Part shown: positions 12,645 through 23,811 of the stretch, one piece after another
Numbering within the stretch: the first letter of the stretch is position 1
Layout: the number at the start of each line of letters is the position of its first letter
Origin: Prionace glauca
Lineage: Eukaryota > Chordata > Chondrichthyes > Carcharhiniformes > Carcharhinidae
Direction of reading: 5' to 3'
DNA length: 64,000 nt
Assembly: GCA_037974335.1 (NCBI GenBank)
Contig: CM075743.1
Coordinates: forward strand, 7,932,449 to 7,996,448
The notes under the pieces: generated by a model
Seen by the model: only the letters and a program-made list of their open reading frames with translations
The model's database searches: none
Told to the model about the DNA's origin: nothing
Position numbers and translations under genes: made by a program

Positions 12645-12930
12645 TCGTGGGTGACACAATGATTGGCACTGCTGCCTTCATAGTATCAGGGACCTGAGTT
12701 CGATTCCCAGCTTGTGTCACTGTCTGTGTGGAGCTTGTATGTTCTCACTGTGTCTGCGTGGGGTTTCCTCCAGATGATTCGGTTTCCTCCCACATTCTGA
12801 AAGAGGTGCTGGTTAGGTGCATTGACCCAGACTGGTGCCGGAGTGTGTCAACTGGGGGAATTTCACAGTAACTTCATTGCAGTGTTAATGCAAACCTTGC
12901 TTGTGACTAATAAATATAATCTTTTCACTT
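12645..12930 (+). repeat. tRNA-headed SINE (HE1-like), full length
   Basis: Box B-like GAGTTCGATTCCC sits near 12697, followed by body 'ggtttcctcccacattctg'. The tail is TTTCACAGTAACTTCATTGC with 'gtgactaataaatata'. This is the plus-sense version of the tail found in antisense upstream of C2-C10. Confidence 0.85.
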
Positions 12931-12999
12931 TAACTATCTGTTCACCTACTGGAGGCTGCCATGATTCTCACTTTTTGAGCACCATGTTTTGCCAATTCA

Positions 13000-13450
13000 T
13001 CTGCTCAAGAATTCCCAATGGGAGAGGTTGTGTGATGTGCCCCAATGATCCCATATTCCCATCCTTGGACAATATGAAAAATATATTTCAGTAAAGGTGC
13101 TGACAGTTGTGGTTTCCCATCTGCTGAAACCAAACCTCTCACTTCCCACAATGGCAGGAAGTCAGTTCCACTATTGCAGACATACATGCTGTCAGAGTAT
13201 ATATATATATCAGCTTGTGGTAGAAACTTACCAGGGTGACAAACCACCTAAACCACAACAATCAACTCAGCTGCTTGAGCACTCATCCCACTAGATAGTT
13301 TTACAGCTAACTCAACAAGAGCTATTCCTCAGTCAACCTCAACATAGATCCCACACCCTGTCATTCCTTCACAACAGAGGATCCAGCAACAAAGATATTC
13401 AAAGGCCATTTTATGTCTGCCCTCTGCACAGGTATGTCAGATAGATACCA
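13000..13450 (-). pseudogene. Retroviral RNase H-like remnant
   Basis: The minus strand reads YSDSMYVCNS followed by FLPLWEVRGLVSADGKP, the RNase H D-S-x-Y-V block and the following helix typical of retroviral pol. It supports a retroviral origin for the surrounding region. Broken. Confidence 0.65.
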
Positions 13451-14484
13451 GATCGAGCAGGCTTCACGGATCCTCCTCCCTTTTTTGTTTTGGCAGAAAT
13501 GTTCCCTTGGGATCACTTGTTGCCACTATTTGACACTTAAGAGGTTCACCGCTGTAATTTAAATTGTCAGCTTAGAAACTGGGCAATTTAATCCATTTGG
13601 CTGTAATATCTTGACCCTGAATCATTAGAGTCCAATGTGCTTTGAAGATTGGACTGATCTTAACAACTTAATGGGACTATGTGGCAAAGGAACGAGGAGG
13701 CCATGTTGACTACAACTCTTCACACTCCACATCCTGGAAGGAGCCCATCCCATTCTCTCAGATCCTTCGTCTCCACCTCATCTATTCAGATGATACCACT
13801 TGCCAAAATAGACCTGCAAAAATGTCTTCCTTCTTCCTCAATCGCATTTTCCCACCTACTGTGGTTGACAGGGCTCTCAGCCATGTCCAGCTCATCCCCT
13901 GGGCTACTGCTCTCACCCCCTCCCATCCCTCCCAGAACCAGGATAGAGTCCCCCTTGTTCTCACTTTTCACTCTACCAGTCTCCGCATTCAAAGGATCAT
14001 CCTCCGCCATTTCCGCCAACTCCAGCATTATGCCACTACCCAACACTTCTTACCTTCACCCACCACGCCCCCCCCTGCCCACCGTCAGCATTCCGCAGGG
14101 ATCATTCTCTCTGAGACACCCTTGTCCACTCCTCCATCACACCCAATACCTCACCCGCTGCCCACGGCAACATATCATGCAATCATTTGAGATGCAACAC
14201 CTGCCCCTTTACCTCCTCCCTGCTCACTGTCCTAGGTCCTAAACATCCCTTTCAGGTGTAGCAGTACTTCACAAGCACCTCCTCCAATCTGGTCTATTGC
14301 ATTCACTGCTCTCAATGCGTTCTACTCTACGTTGGAGAGACCAAACGCAGACTAGGGGAACTGCTTTGCTGAGTACCTTAGGTCCATCTGCAAGTAGAAC
14401 CCTGATCTTCCTGTCACTTGCCAATGTTCTAGCAAATCCCAAAATAGCAAACATAAATTGGAATGTTGTGCCTGCCGTACAGCC

Positions 14485-15052
14485 TGTTTTAACCCTTACA
14501 CAGTGGAGAAAGAAGTAGAATCACGTGAGTAGACCTCTTGTTAGTTCAACCAATATTTATTTAAAACTCACAATCAATAATCACCCACCCGACCAACAAT
14601 AAGTTATCTTACAGAAAATACTAAAGTTCAAGTCCAATACAAGATTTAACTTTGCGTGACTGGGTGTACCCAAGCAGATATTGGCCTTTATCTGTGTGTT
14701 TGGCTCGGTTGTCCTCTGCGTAGTCTGGTCCTTTGGCCTGGTCTGGCACTCTGGCTCTGGTCTTCCTTCCTTCTCGGGCTGGTCGCCACTAGCAACGGTC
14801 ACCATTGTTGTAGCTCATTCGTTGGGTCAGAGAGAGAGAGGGATTCGTTTGTTGCGCAGCAGCCTTTATACCCCGTTCGGTTTCGCGCCCCTTTTGGCCA
14901 TTGCCAATCAATCTACCAGGACTTGATCACCCTGATCAATAAAGTCCAATTGGGTGTTGCCACACCAATCACTGGGTGTGTCCCCAACAGCCATGTCTGC
15001 AGGTGCTGAGGGCACATAGAATACACACCATCCCCCCAAATAAGGGGTTACA
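14485..15052 (-). mobile_element. Candidate solo LTR fossil
   Basis: On the minus strand the segment begins TGTAACCCCTTA and ends GGGTTAAAACA, with a TATA-like GGTATAAAGG about 200 bases in and AATAAA near the far end. That is a TG…CA frame with promoter and polyadenylation signals. No internal region or second LTR is seen, and I could not find a clean target-site duplication, so the call is tentative. Confidence 0.5.
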
Positions 15053-15693
15053 GTGCCCCCATGTCTGGTAAAAAACACAGTTTGATCAGTAAGTCTCTTT
15101 TATCCTGGAGATGGCCCATATCCTGTGTATTCATTCGTCAGGGTTACTGTATTTTTGTCTGTCTGTTAGCCGGCAGCCTGTCACTTTAGTTCTTGCCCAA
15201 TTGTCCCAGAGTGCTTTACAAATCACCGTTTTAGATGGCCCATTTGGCACATTGAGTTCAACAACTTCAGGGCATGAACTCTCCCCTCCACCTTCACTCC
15301 TTTCCGATTTACTTTATTCCATTTCATTTTGTTTCATTCATCCATTTTATCATCCCTCTTTTTCACTTCTATTTTTCCACTGCTCCATTCCAGCTCTCCT
15401 TCTTTCCCCGTCCACTCCCCCACCCCTTTCAGTGAAACTGTCACATTCCTCAGGCTGTCCTTTAACAATCTGTGCCTCTGTTCTGTCATTCTCACATTCT
15501 GATCACTTAAGGGAAGCTCTTAGCACTTTCTCAGTCTTCTGTACCCTCATTTACATGTCCATTGTCCAATTCCACACCCCCTGCCCCCACCCACCCAACC
15601 CACCCAAATAGAATAAATCTCTGCTGTTTCTCTTTTCTCTTAGCCCTGATGAAGTGTCATCTGAACGCAAAACATTGGCTCCATTCTCTCCCC

Positions 15694-16720
15694 GTAAGAA
15701 GTCTCACAACACTAGGTTAAAGTCCAACAGGTTTATTTGGTAGCACAAGCCGCCAACTTTCAGAGCACCTCCACTTCATCAGGCAATTGGGTGTTCTGCT
15801 CACAAACAGAGCATATAAAGACACAAACTCAATTTGCAAAATAATGGTTGGAATGCAAGTCTTTACAGGTAATCAAGTCTTAAAGGTACAGACAATGTGA
15901 GTGGAGAGAGGGTTAAGCACAGGTTAAAGAGATGTGTATTGTCTCCAGCCAGGATAGTTAGTGAGATTTTGTAAGCCCAGGCACGTCATGGGGATTATAA
16001 ATAGTGTGACATGAATCCAAGATCCCGGTTGAGGCCTTCCTCATGTATGCAGAACTTGGCTGTCAGTCTCTGCTCACTGACTCTGCGTTGTTGTGTGTTG
16101 TGAAGGCCACCGTGGAGAGCGGTTGCCCAAAGATCAGAGGCCAAATGCCCGTGACCGCTGAAGTGTTCTCCAACAGAAAGAGAACATCCTTGCCTGGTGA
16201 TTGTCGAATGAATTGTTCATTCATTCGTTGTCATAGCATCTGGACAGTCTCCCCAATGTACTTGGAACATCCTTTCCTGCAGCGTATCAGGTAGACAACT
16301 TTAGCCGAGATGCAAGTGTATGTACAGTGTACCTGGTGGATGGTGTTCTCACGTGAGATGATGGCATCCGTGTCGATGATCCGGCACATCTTGCAGAGGT
16401 TGCTAAGGCAGAGTTGTATGGTGTCGTGGTCACTGTTCTTCTGAAGGCTGGATAGTTTGCTGCAGACAATTGCTTGTTTGAGGTTGTGCGGTTGTTTGAA
16501 GGCAAGAGGTGAGGATGGGGGGATGGCCTTGGTGAGATGTTCGCCTTCATCAATGACATGTTGAAGGTTCCGGAGAAGATGTCGTAGCTTTTCCACTCCA
16601 GGGAAGTACCGGTAGTGCTGGGTTGTGGCTTGTGCTACCAAAGAAATCTGTTGGATTTTAACCTGGTGTTGTGAGACTTCTTACTGTGTTTACCCATCCA
16701 ATGTCAGCATCTCCACATCA
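15694..16720 (-). mobile_element. 1.03 kb element with inverted ends and GIY-YIG remnant
   Basis: The left end (GTAAGAAGTCTCACAACACT and following) and the right end near 16630-16684 (GTTGTGAGACTTCTTAC) are inverted copies of about 55 bases. The interior minus strand reads VVYLIRCRKGCSKYIGET, a GIY-YIG nuclease signature. Direct 11-bp copies ATTCTCTCCCC flank it at 15683-15693 and 16721-16731, a target-site duplication. Inverted terminal repeats plus GIY-YIG fit a short internally deleted Penelope-like element. Broken. Confidence 0.7.
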
Positions 16721-16839
16721 ATTCTCTCCCCACAGATGCTGTCAGACCTGCCGAGATTTTCTAGAATATTCTGTTTTTGTTTCAGATTCCAGCACCCCCA
16801 GTATTTTGCTTTTATCTTGTTTTGTGGAGTCTGTTGTCT

Positions 16840-17330
16840 GGGGATTACTGTTTTTCAAGTCAATGGAGTTAATTTATTTAAATCTCTGTCATCAACTGTC
16901 AGTCTCCAAGAACCATCCGGTTTCCTAACTGGCTAAATTGATGAATTGTTAGTGGAAACTACAGGTCGTAAACCTCCCTGTTGTAGCAGACTCGTGATTA
17001 CTTTTGTAATTTCCCCTTCAGCTTGTTTAAGGGAAGCCGCACTGTCTTTGAGGTTTTGGCTCAGAGCCCTCTATGATTAGTTCTGCTCTCGTTCGACCAC
17101 AGTAACGCTTACGCATCACAAATGCAGCTGTATGTTCAGCAACCATCTCTTGTTTTGTTCCATCATCAGACATATTGGCAGGTTTAAACCAAAATTCCCC
17201 AACTCCACAATCCCTGTCTGCATAAGTCCCTGTGGATATCTGTATTGGCGTTTCATTCACATCAGCCATCTACCAGATACAACAATGTGACAGGTCAAAA
17301 GACAGATTACATCTGCTGAAACATTAGAAC
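16840..17330 (-). pseudogene. Retroviral protease/RT-like remnant
   Basis: The minus strand shows a retroviral RT opening (RKPDGSW near 16900, preceded by LLQQGGLRPVVS) and an upstream polyprotein-like stretch at 17027-17269. It anchors the minus orientation of the retroviral fossil. Broken. Confidence 0.6.
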
Positions 17331-17861
17331 CCAAAATGTGCTCTACCATTCGGGGAAGATGTACTAAAATAAAAAGGTGAAAATAAACTGTGTCCCCGAC
17401 TTAAACTCAATTGAGTCCATTTCAAATCTTTCTTGGAAATGTCCTGTAAACCCACTAAAAATAATTATCCCTTGCTTCCACCAGGAAAAACCGATATCTC
17501 TGGATATGTTAAAGGGAGTGCAAGAACTCCCTGTTTCTCAAAGGCATTTGATAGGGTAGCCTCCCACCTCACCTTCTGCCAGGAGTCTCCCTGCACCATT
17601 CCACTTGGCATCACACACCCAAACTGGAGAGGCTGGGGGCAGTTATGGTCTCCGAGTTGAATCCCATAGTTGTCGATAAAGAGAAGAAATCTCCTCCACT
17701 TCCCTGCCTGGACCCTCCAGTGGCAGGATGTTAACCCTAACTATCGCACCCCCCATCCCCCCGCTCCTCCTCCACCATTGTTCTGGTGTGGCCTCCAGCC
17801 TGGGAAGGTCTTGCCAGAGCAACAATGGTTATCACCAGCTCTGCTAGCTTAATGCCAACAT
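17331..17861. other. Unclassified intronic sequence
   Basis: Probably retroviral remnant followed by unknown sequence. Nothing supportable. Confidence 0.3.
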
Positions 17862-17935
17862 TCATTTCACAGTAACTTCATTGCAGTTTAATATAAGCCT
17901 ACTTGTGACTAACAAATAAACTTTACTTTAAGACA
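17862..17935 (+). repeat. SINE tail fragment
   Basis: TTTCACAGTAACTTCATTGC, then 'ttgtgactaacaaataaact': the plus-sense 3' tail of the HE1-like SINE without its head. Confidence 0.75.
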
Positions 17936-18024
17936 ATTTCCTCTGAGTGACTGTCAAAAGGCAGATTGATTACAGTTTCCCTTAAACAAACTCATTCTCC
18001 ATTTATCACTTCAGGTACAAATGC

Positions 18025-18273
18025 TCAACATAAATATACATTAGTTGCAACAATTACTTTAGCTTACTGTGAAATTCCCCTGGTTGCCACACTCTGGAGA
18101 CTGTTCGGATCAATGCACCGAACCAGCACCTCTATCGGACTCAGGGAGGAAACCCACGCAGACATGGGGAGAATGTGCAAACTCCATACAGACTGTGACC
18201 CAAGCTGGGACCCGGGTCCCTGGCTCTGTGACACAGGAGTACTAACCACTGTGTTACCCTACTGCCCCACTAG
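18025..18273 (-). repeat. tRNA-headed SINE (HE1-like), minus strand
   Basis: Antisense copy: tail 'gcttactgtgaaattcccct', body 'gaggaaacccacgcagacat', and head ending near 'taaccactgtgttaccctac'. Inserted in the retroviral fossil. Confidence 0.8.
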
Positions 18274-18703
18274 TTGTGATTTAGATCTTCAATCCTGTGC
18301 AGGCATTTGGAGTGGTCTGTTGTACGGGCAGTATTTTCTTTTCCTGCTTGGAGTAAAACTTTTACTGCAGCCTGCAGATCGCTGCATTTATGTTTAACAT
18401 CCTCTATCTGTCGCAGCGCAGCCTCTCTCTCACTCTCTCAGCATGCTGTGCCTTGTGGTAGGCTTTATCACATTGAATCTGGAATTCTTGCATGTGTATC
18501 ATATTAATCTGGTTCATTTTCTCTCGTGTGCCTACCTCCACTGGTGTGGTAGTACTCATTCAATCCTGCTTTTGGTGGGTTACCTGGGCTTATCTGTCCC
18601 TTTTAACCCAGATCATCTCCACTTCCCTGCCACGGAGCTGTTCTAGACAACTGGCAATCGCAATCGCCTTACGAAGCTTGGGAGCCTTTAAACACACTTC
18701 CTT
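18274..18703 (-). pseudogene. Retroviral gag-like remnant (tentative)
   Basis: Lies upstream of pol in the minus-strand fossil. The short readable minus-strand piece near 18600-18700 is compatible with gag but not diagnostic. Confidence 0.3.
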
Positions 18704-19543
18704 ATGGGCATGACTCCAACAATTGGCAAGTGTGAGGTGGTCCACTTTGGTAGGAGGAATGGTAGGAAGGACTATTACTTACGTGGCGAAAAACTGCAGC
18801 AGGCGACGGTGCAGAGGGACCTCGGGGTCCTTGTGCATGAGTCGCAAAAACCCAGCTTGCAGGTGCAGCAGGTGGTCAGGAAGGCGAATGGGATGCTGGC
18901 CTTCATAGCGAGGGGGATTGAATATAAAAGTAGGGAGGTCTTGCTGCAGCTGCATAGGGCATTGGTGAGGCCGCAGCTGGAGTACTGTGTGCAGTTTTGG
19001 GCGCCGCACCTGCGCAAGGATATTTTGGCCCTGGAGGGAGTGCAGAGGAGGTTTACTCGGCTGATACCGGAGTTGAGGGGATTGAGCTATGAGGAGAGGC
19101 TGAATAAACTAGGCTTGTACTCGTTAGAGTTTAGAAGAATGAGGGGAGATCTCATTGAGACGTATAAGATGATGAATGGGATGGATAGGATAGAGGTGGA
19201 GAGACTCTTCCCGCTCAAAAAAGACAGTAGGACTAGGGGGCACAGCCTCAAGATAAAGGGGGGGCGGTTTAGAACAGAGTTGAGGAGGAACTTCTTCACT
19301 CAAAGGGTGGTGAATCTCTGGAATTCTCTGCCCGTTGAAGTGGTGGAGGCTGCCTCGCTAAATATTTTTAAGAAACGGGTTGATGGGTTTTTGATAAGAG
19401 AGGGGATTGAGGGTTATGGGGAGAGGGCGGGAAGGTGGAGCTGAGTCACGACAGATCAGCCATGATCTTACTGAATGGCGGGGCAGGCTCGAAGGGCCAG
19501 ATGGCCTACTCCTGCTCCTATTTCTTATGTTCTTATGTTCTTA
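18704..19543 (+). mobile_element. 5'-truncated CR1-like LINE, 3' ORF2 end
   Basis: A single open frame of 246 codons covers the C-terminal part of ORF2: CEVVHFGRRN, LVRPQLEYCVQFW, RRFTRLIPELRG, FFTQRVVNLWNSLPVE. It then has the 3' UTR 'gatcagccatgatcttactg' and the tail TTCTTATGTTCTTATGTTCT. The RT catalytic part is absent. It is younger than the related copy at 8500-10455, since its frame is still open. Confidence 0.9.
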
Positions 19544-20045
19544 ATTCTCTCCCCCAGATCCCAGATCCTGTTTCAGGGCATCACCCCACTGCATCCATTT
19601 GGGCCACATCGTTCAAATATGTACAGAGGACCTCATCCCAATAGGCATGACTGACCATAATTATTTCCTTTTTGGGTTCGTCACATGGGAACTGTGGAAC
19701 CATGCCCCCCGTAAAGATTAGTGTCAGGGTCTGGTTTTCACGGAATTCTTTCCAGTAGATGTTACCCAATCTCCTTGGGCTAACCTAGTTCTAACTATAC
19801 AGTTTGTCCACCTGATGTTATAGACACTGAGTTTATGGCCCAATTTATTGATCAAATCTGTATTAGTCCTTCACTCACTTAAGACTGGCCGTCACGTGGA
19901 GTAACCTGCCCTCTTAATTCAGGGTCATACAGAGTGTTGGCGAATATGGGGTTGAAGGTTCAACTTCGGGGCAACGTATCACTTCTTACCAAAGGACCAT
20001 CTGGAATGTTAAATGTTGTCAGTGTAAAACCTCAGATAAGCACAA
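19544..20045 (-). pseudogene. Retroviral gag-like remnant (tentative)
   Basis: Continues the minus-strand fossil past the LINE. Minus-strand pieces such as NIPDGPLVRSDTLPRS near 19960-20010 look like viral polyprotein but are too short to assign. Confidence 0.3.
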
Positions 20046-20059
20046 AACAACGAACAAAG

Positions 20060-21735
20060 AAAATTATAGCACAGGAATAGGCCATTCGGCCCTCCAAGCC
20101 TCCACTGACCATGCTGCCCGACTTAACGAAAACCCCCTACACTTCTGGGGACCATATCCCTCTATTCCTATCCTATTCATGTATTTGTCCAGGTGCCGTT
20201 AAAATGCACTATCGTATCTGCTTCCACTACCTCCCCAGGCAGCGAGTTCCAGGCACCCACCACCCAGCTACCTCGTGTATCTCCATTAAATCTTGTTCCT
20301 CACACCATAAACTTGTGACCCCTAGTAATTGACTTTTACATCCTGGGAAAAAGCTTCTGACTATCCACTCTGTCCATGCCCTTCATAAACTTGTAGACTT
20401 CTATCAAGTCGCCCCCTCAACCTCTGTTGTTCCAGTGAGAAAAAAATAAGTTTTTCCAACCTCATAGTTAGTGCCCTGCATGCCAGGCAACATCCTGATA
20501 AATCTTTTCTGTACTTTCTCCAAAGCCTCCACATTTTTCTGGTAGAGTGGCGACCAGAACTGAACACTATGGGCCTGATTTTACCATCTTCATTCTAAGT
20601 GCTGAATCTGGGCGCAATTCAGATCCGACTTGGGAATCTGCTTTCAGGCGCCCCCATACACACTCAGCCTGAAAGAAAAATTGTGACTCCCATTCGTGCT
20701 GTGGGTGGAGTTTATCGTGCCTAAAACAATCGGAGCTCTGAGAAAATAAGTTGAAAAAATGTGCCCAGAAAGCAGAGAAAGTAGTGAAAAATGGGAGCAA
20801 TAGCCCCCACACATATCACTGTCCCCCTTATCCACACAATCCCCCCACTATCCAGGCTGATCACAACTCCTTGCACCCCACCCTCACCGATAGCCTGCAG
20901 AGTGGTAGCGGACTCTTCCCCCCCCCCCCCGACCACAAGGGAGCGATCAGGCCTCCCCAACCCCCCCAAGATATATCTTACATGCTTCCTTCCTCCCCCC
21001 TCGCCATAACGATCTGGCCACACTCTACCACCGCCCCCCCCCACCCCCACCCCGAGGAACATCTGACCCACCTCCTCCTCCCTCCTCACCAGAGAATGAT
21101 CAGGCGCACCTCCCTCCCCCAACCAGACGACGATCAACACCACCCCCCCCCCCCGCCTCCCCACAACCAGACAATGATTTGGCCTCACTCCCCCCTCCGT
21201 GCCACCCCGAGAATGATCTGACCCACGTCCCTCCTCTCCTCCGCCACCATCTCCACCACCGATCCGAGTCAGGGAACCGTTGGAAGCTCGGAATTCGCCT
21301 TTTCAGCAGCTGGAGCGCCCAATTCAGGCTTTTATTCAGCACGTCCATTTTGGTGCGATTCGGATTGGCGATAAAGGGGGAAATGCTGATAAAGTTGGGC
21401 GGGCAGTTCATTAATTCAATTGAAATACATGCAGATGTATTTAAATCGCCATTGTGCCTGTTTCGGGCATGAATTGGATCGCGGCCATTCCCGGGTCTCA
21501 GTAAAGTGGTCATCTGCACTGACACTGGCGCAGATCATGTTAATGGCCTCACACCCGACTTTAACACACAATGGTAAAATGGGGCCCTATATGTTCTATA
21601 AAGCTGCAACATGACTTGCCAATTTTTAAACTCAATGCCCTGGCCAATGAAAGCAAGCATACCTTTCTGTTTGCCTTCTTGACTACCTTCCCTACCTTAT
21701 AACTAGTTTACTTACTCAAATATTTTACCCTGGTG
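20060..21735 (-). mobile_element. CR1-like LINE 3' fragment, split by a DNA transposon
   Basis: 20060-20567 and 21591-21735 together form one antisense CR1 3' segment ('aataggccattcggccctcc' at its 3' end, 'ttctatcaagtcgccccctc' inside). The 1,017-bp element at 20571-21587 interrupts it. Confidence 0.8.
20571..21587. mobile_element. Non-autonomous DNA transposon with TIRs
   Basis: The left end GGGCCTGATTTTACCAT and the right end ATGGTAAAATGGGGCCC are inverted copies (17 bases, two mismatches). TAT flanks both sides (20568-20570, 21588-21590), a 3-bp target duplication inside an otherwise continuous CR1 fragment. The 1,017-bp interior includes a C-rich tract at 20,820-21,250 and no transposase. 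GGGCC-type ends and a 3-bp duplication suggest PIF/Harbinger, although the classic target is TWA. Confidence 0.75.
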
Positions 21736-21984
21736 CCCTTATTTGCAGGACGAGCAAAAGACAAACACAAGCAAAGGTTCAATAAGTTTATTCATAATAG
21801 TGTTATTAACCCTTAAATTATCCACAAAACAACATAACTAAAAATTACAGACAGAGCCCCAGATTCAAGTGCACTACCCGCAAAGATGGTTCAGTTGGAG
21901 TACAGGTCCGATTCTCTGAGTATCTCTGGTCCATCGTCACAAAGGTGAGTCTCGATGGCAGCTTCTTCCTTCCCTCCTTCTCTG

Positions 21985-22292
21985 GTCAGTCTTTTTTTTT
22001 GTTTATATCCAATTCAATCCAATCAAAGTCCGGTTCAAAGTCTAAACAAGTGACACATTCCTGATCCAACCTGACAAGACAGACATCCCACTTCCTGTCC
22101 TGGGCTTGATCTACATGATCCAAGCTGATTGGAGCAGGCGTTGCACCTTCTCCAAGGCTTGTTCTCATTTGCAACTTAGCCAAAAGGCCGAGATGTCGCT
22201 TTAAAAATTGTTGCAAATGAAGCCTCAGTGTAGCCTCATGACTTCAATCAAGTGCAAGATGCCAAAACTACACTTGATCTTAGCCAAAACTT
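21985..22292 (-). repeat. U2-snRNA-headed SINE, older copy
   Basis: The antisense head at the right end reads 'actacacttgatcttagcca', the reverse complement of the start of U2 snRNA. A second U2-like start (CTTAGCCAAAAGGCCGAGA in antisense) lies about 100 bases further in. The body matches the copy at 50259-50565 ('gggcttgatctacatgatcc'). Confidence 0.75.
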
Positions 22293-22799
22293 CCAGATGG
22301 TTAAGGTCACGTCCCTCACCAAGTCTTCACTGCTGCTGTGTCTGGGAAGCGTTCCTTTATCCCCCTCCTTCTCCACCTTTCCAGATACTTCTCTGGCTTA
22401 CAGCCAATGAGGCCTCGGGAGGGAGGTTCCAATACCCAGTGGGACCCCCTCCCCTGACAGGACACTTGGGCCCGCCCCCAGGTGTCCATCTCCGTGCTGT
22501 TGCTTACCTGGAACTTGTTGCCAGATAAGGTAACTGCAGGAACTCTCAGTGACAGAAAGTCTGGCCCAATCTGGGTTTCTAACAATAGGCCGGTGTGTCT
22601 CAATGGGATGTAATGATCTCCTGCTGGGTCTCAGTGCGATGATCGTTGATGGGTGATTGATGGGCCAGGCCCAGACATGTTTCTGTGTATTTGTATATTT
22701 GACCTCAGTCAAGTCTGGTCTGCCTGAGGTTTGACTGTGTTTGATTTTAATTTGCCCAATTCTTTAATTTAGAATATCCAATTTAATCAGCCTTAAAAC
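22293..22799. other. Unclassified; possible LTR-like sequence
   Basis: Sequence either side of the U2-SINE (21740-21984 and 22293-22740) has a minus-strand AATAAA-like and a TATA-like element. No terminal repeats were confirmed; family unknown. Confidence 0.25.
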
Positions 22800-23400
22800 T
22801 AGGTCTTGATTACTTCACACTGAGGTCGCTGCTGGGTGCCTGAAATGACCCAGATGTAAAAAGGTTCAGGGCAGCCGTCACCTTAACTTCCACAGGGAGC
22901 AGGTGGCTGCCCCTTTCCTGAGGTGCCAGGTGTGTGGGCACCTCACATAGGTGCTGCTCTGTGCTCCTGCAGAGCTGCAGCTGGTGATGGCACATCACCT
23001 CCGAGAGGACCTCAAATGAATTCCGGGGCCTGCACCTCCTTGCCCTCTGCACCCTCCACCTTCTGTGCACCCGTTTGGGAGACTGCTCACCCACCTCCTG
23101 GCCCTCAGCGGTAGCCCCCTGCCCTCCTTCCTGAGGGACTGGGATTGGCTGCTCCTGCAGTGTTCTCCCCACATTCTCCACCTCCTGAGCTGCCTCCTTC
23201 TCCTTTTCATCCACCACCATAACGGCCAGATCCAAATCGCTCAGTTCAAGGTCCATCTGCACAGTGGGGTTTGGAAAGAGTAAAGAATGACAGATTAATG
23301 TCATTGGCTGCATCGACCCAGCATCACCCCAATCCCTCACTTGGGCCAATATCTCCAATTGTGGGAGCTGACAACACCACACAATCCATGGTGCCGATTA
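22800..23400 (-). pseudogene. Harbinger transposase-like fragment
   Basis: An open minus-strand frame of about 190 codons ends with LPVEVKVTAALNLFTSGSFQ, which resembles the N-terminal helix of PIF/Harbinger (HARBI1-like) transposases, ending TSGSFQ. The upstream half is low complexity, Glu/Gln-rich and probably not original coding. The DDE catalytic domain is missing, so it is a truncated relic. Confidence 0.5.
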
Positions 23401-23811
23401 GGTTGTGTGAAATTCCCATCATGACAAATGCTGACACAGATTATACAGGTGGGTGTGCAGCCGTGGACAATGCATACCCTTCATCCATTGCTCTGTTCAA
23501 CTGCAGCATCCGTTCCAGGCAGGTGTTGCTGGTCCGTGTCCCAGGGTAGGGACAGACGGCACCAGATGGGTGTCCAGTGACAGCAGATTTCATGCAGTTG
23601 ATGTCTGAGCCTCAGCACCCCGGGCTGGAGCACCAGCTGCTTGTTCTGGTTAGGCCTCAGTCAGCACATGGTGCAGTCTTCCACACTCCACACTCCACAC
23701 TCCACGCCACTCCCCGCCACCTTTTTCCCCGGAACCCCCCTAATCTTTGCCGCAGCAACAACACTTTTCTGATGACATTACTGTAAAATGCCGGAGGAGG
23801 TTTTATTGACT
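23401..23811. other. Unclassified intronic sequence
   Basis: Contains a short 'cactccacac' tandem run at about 23683-23706. Nothing else recognised. Confidence 0.35.

Larger units (their letters stand above)
13640..16825 (+). mobile_element. Penelope-like retroelement fossil, interrupted twice
   Basis: 13680-14400 carries, in plus sense, a GIY-YIG endonuclease-like reading (NLVYCIHC … YVGETKRRLG near 14290-14360). The 3' part is 15053-15693 plus 16732-16825, ending 'ttccagcacccccagtattt'. It is broken. It was later split by an LTR (14485-15052) and by the 1.03 kb element at 15694-16720. The Penelope assignment rests on the GIY-YIG motif and on memory of this repeat. Confidence 0.5.
5220..20045 (-). 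mobile_element. Endogenous retrovirus fossil (gag-pol-env order)
   Basis: Retroviral signatures appear in consistent order on the minus strand: gag-like stretches near 19.6-20.0 and 18.3-18.7 kb, protease/RT-like sequence at about 16.85-17.33, RNase H-like at about 13.0-13.45, integrase-like at about 10.8-12.5, and env-like at about 5.2-7.5. It is an old, heavily broken copy with many interruptions, expanded by later insertions (SINEs, two CR1 LINEs, Penelope-like pieces, an unrelated LTR). I did not identify its own LTR pair. The family is uncertain; the presence of env supports a true retrovirus rather than a gypsy-type element. Confidence 0.6.

Noticed and set aside
13679-14242. A 187-codon open frame as a host gene
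   Set aside because: It lies within the Penelope-like fossil, overlaps another open frame of similar length, and has transposon flanks.
20721-21525. Gly- and Pro-rich open frames at 20.7-21.5 kb
   Set aside because: They are the C-rich interior of a non-autonomous transposon, open by composition.
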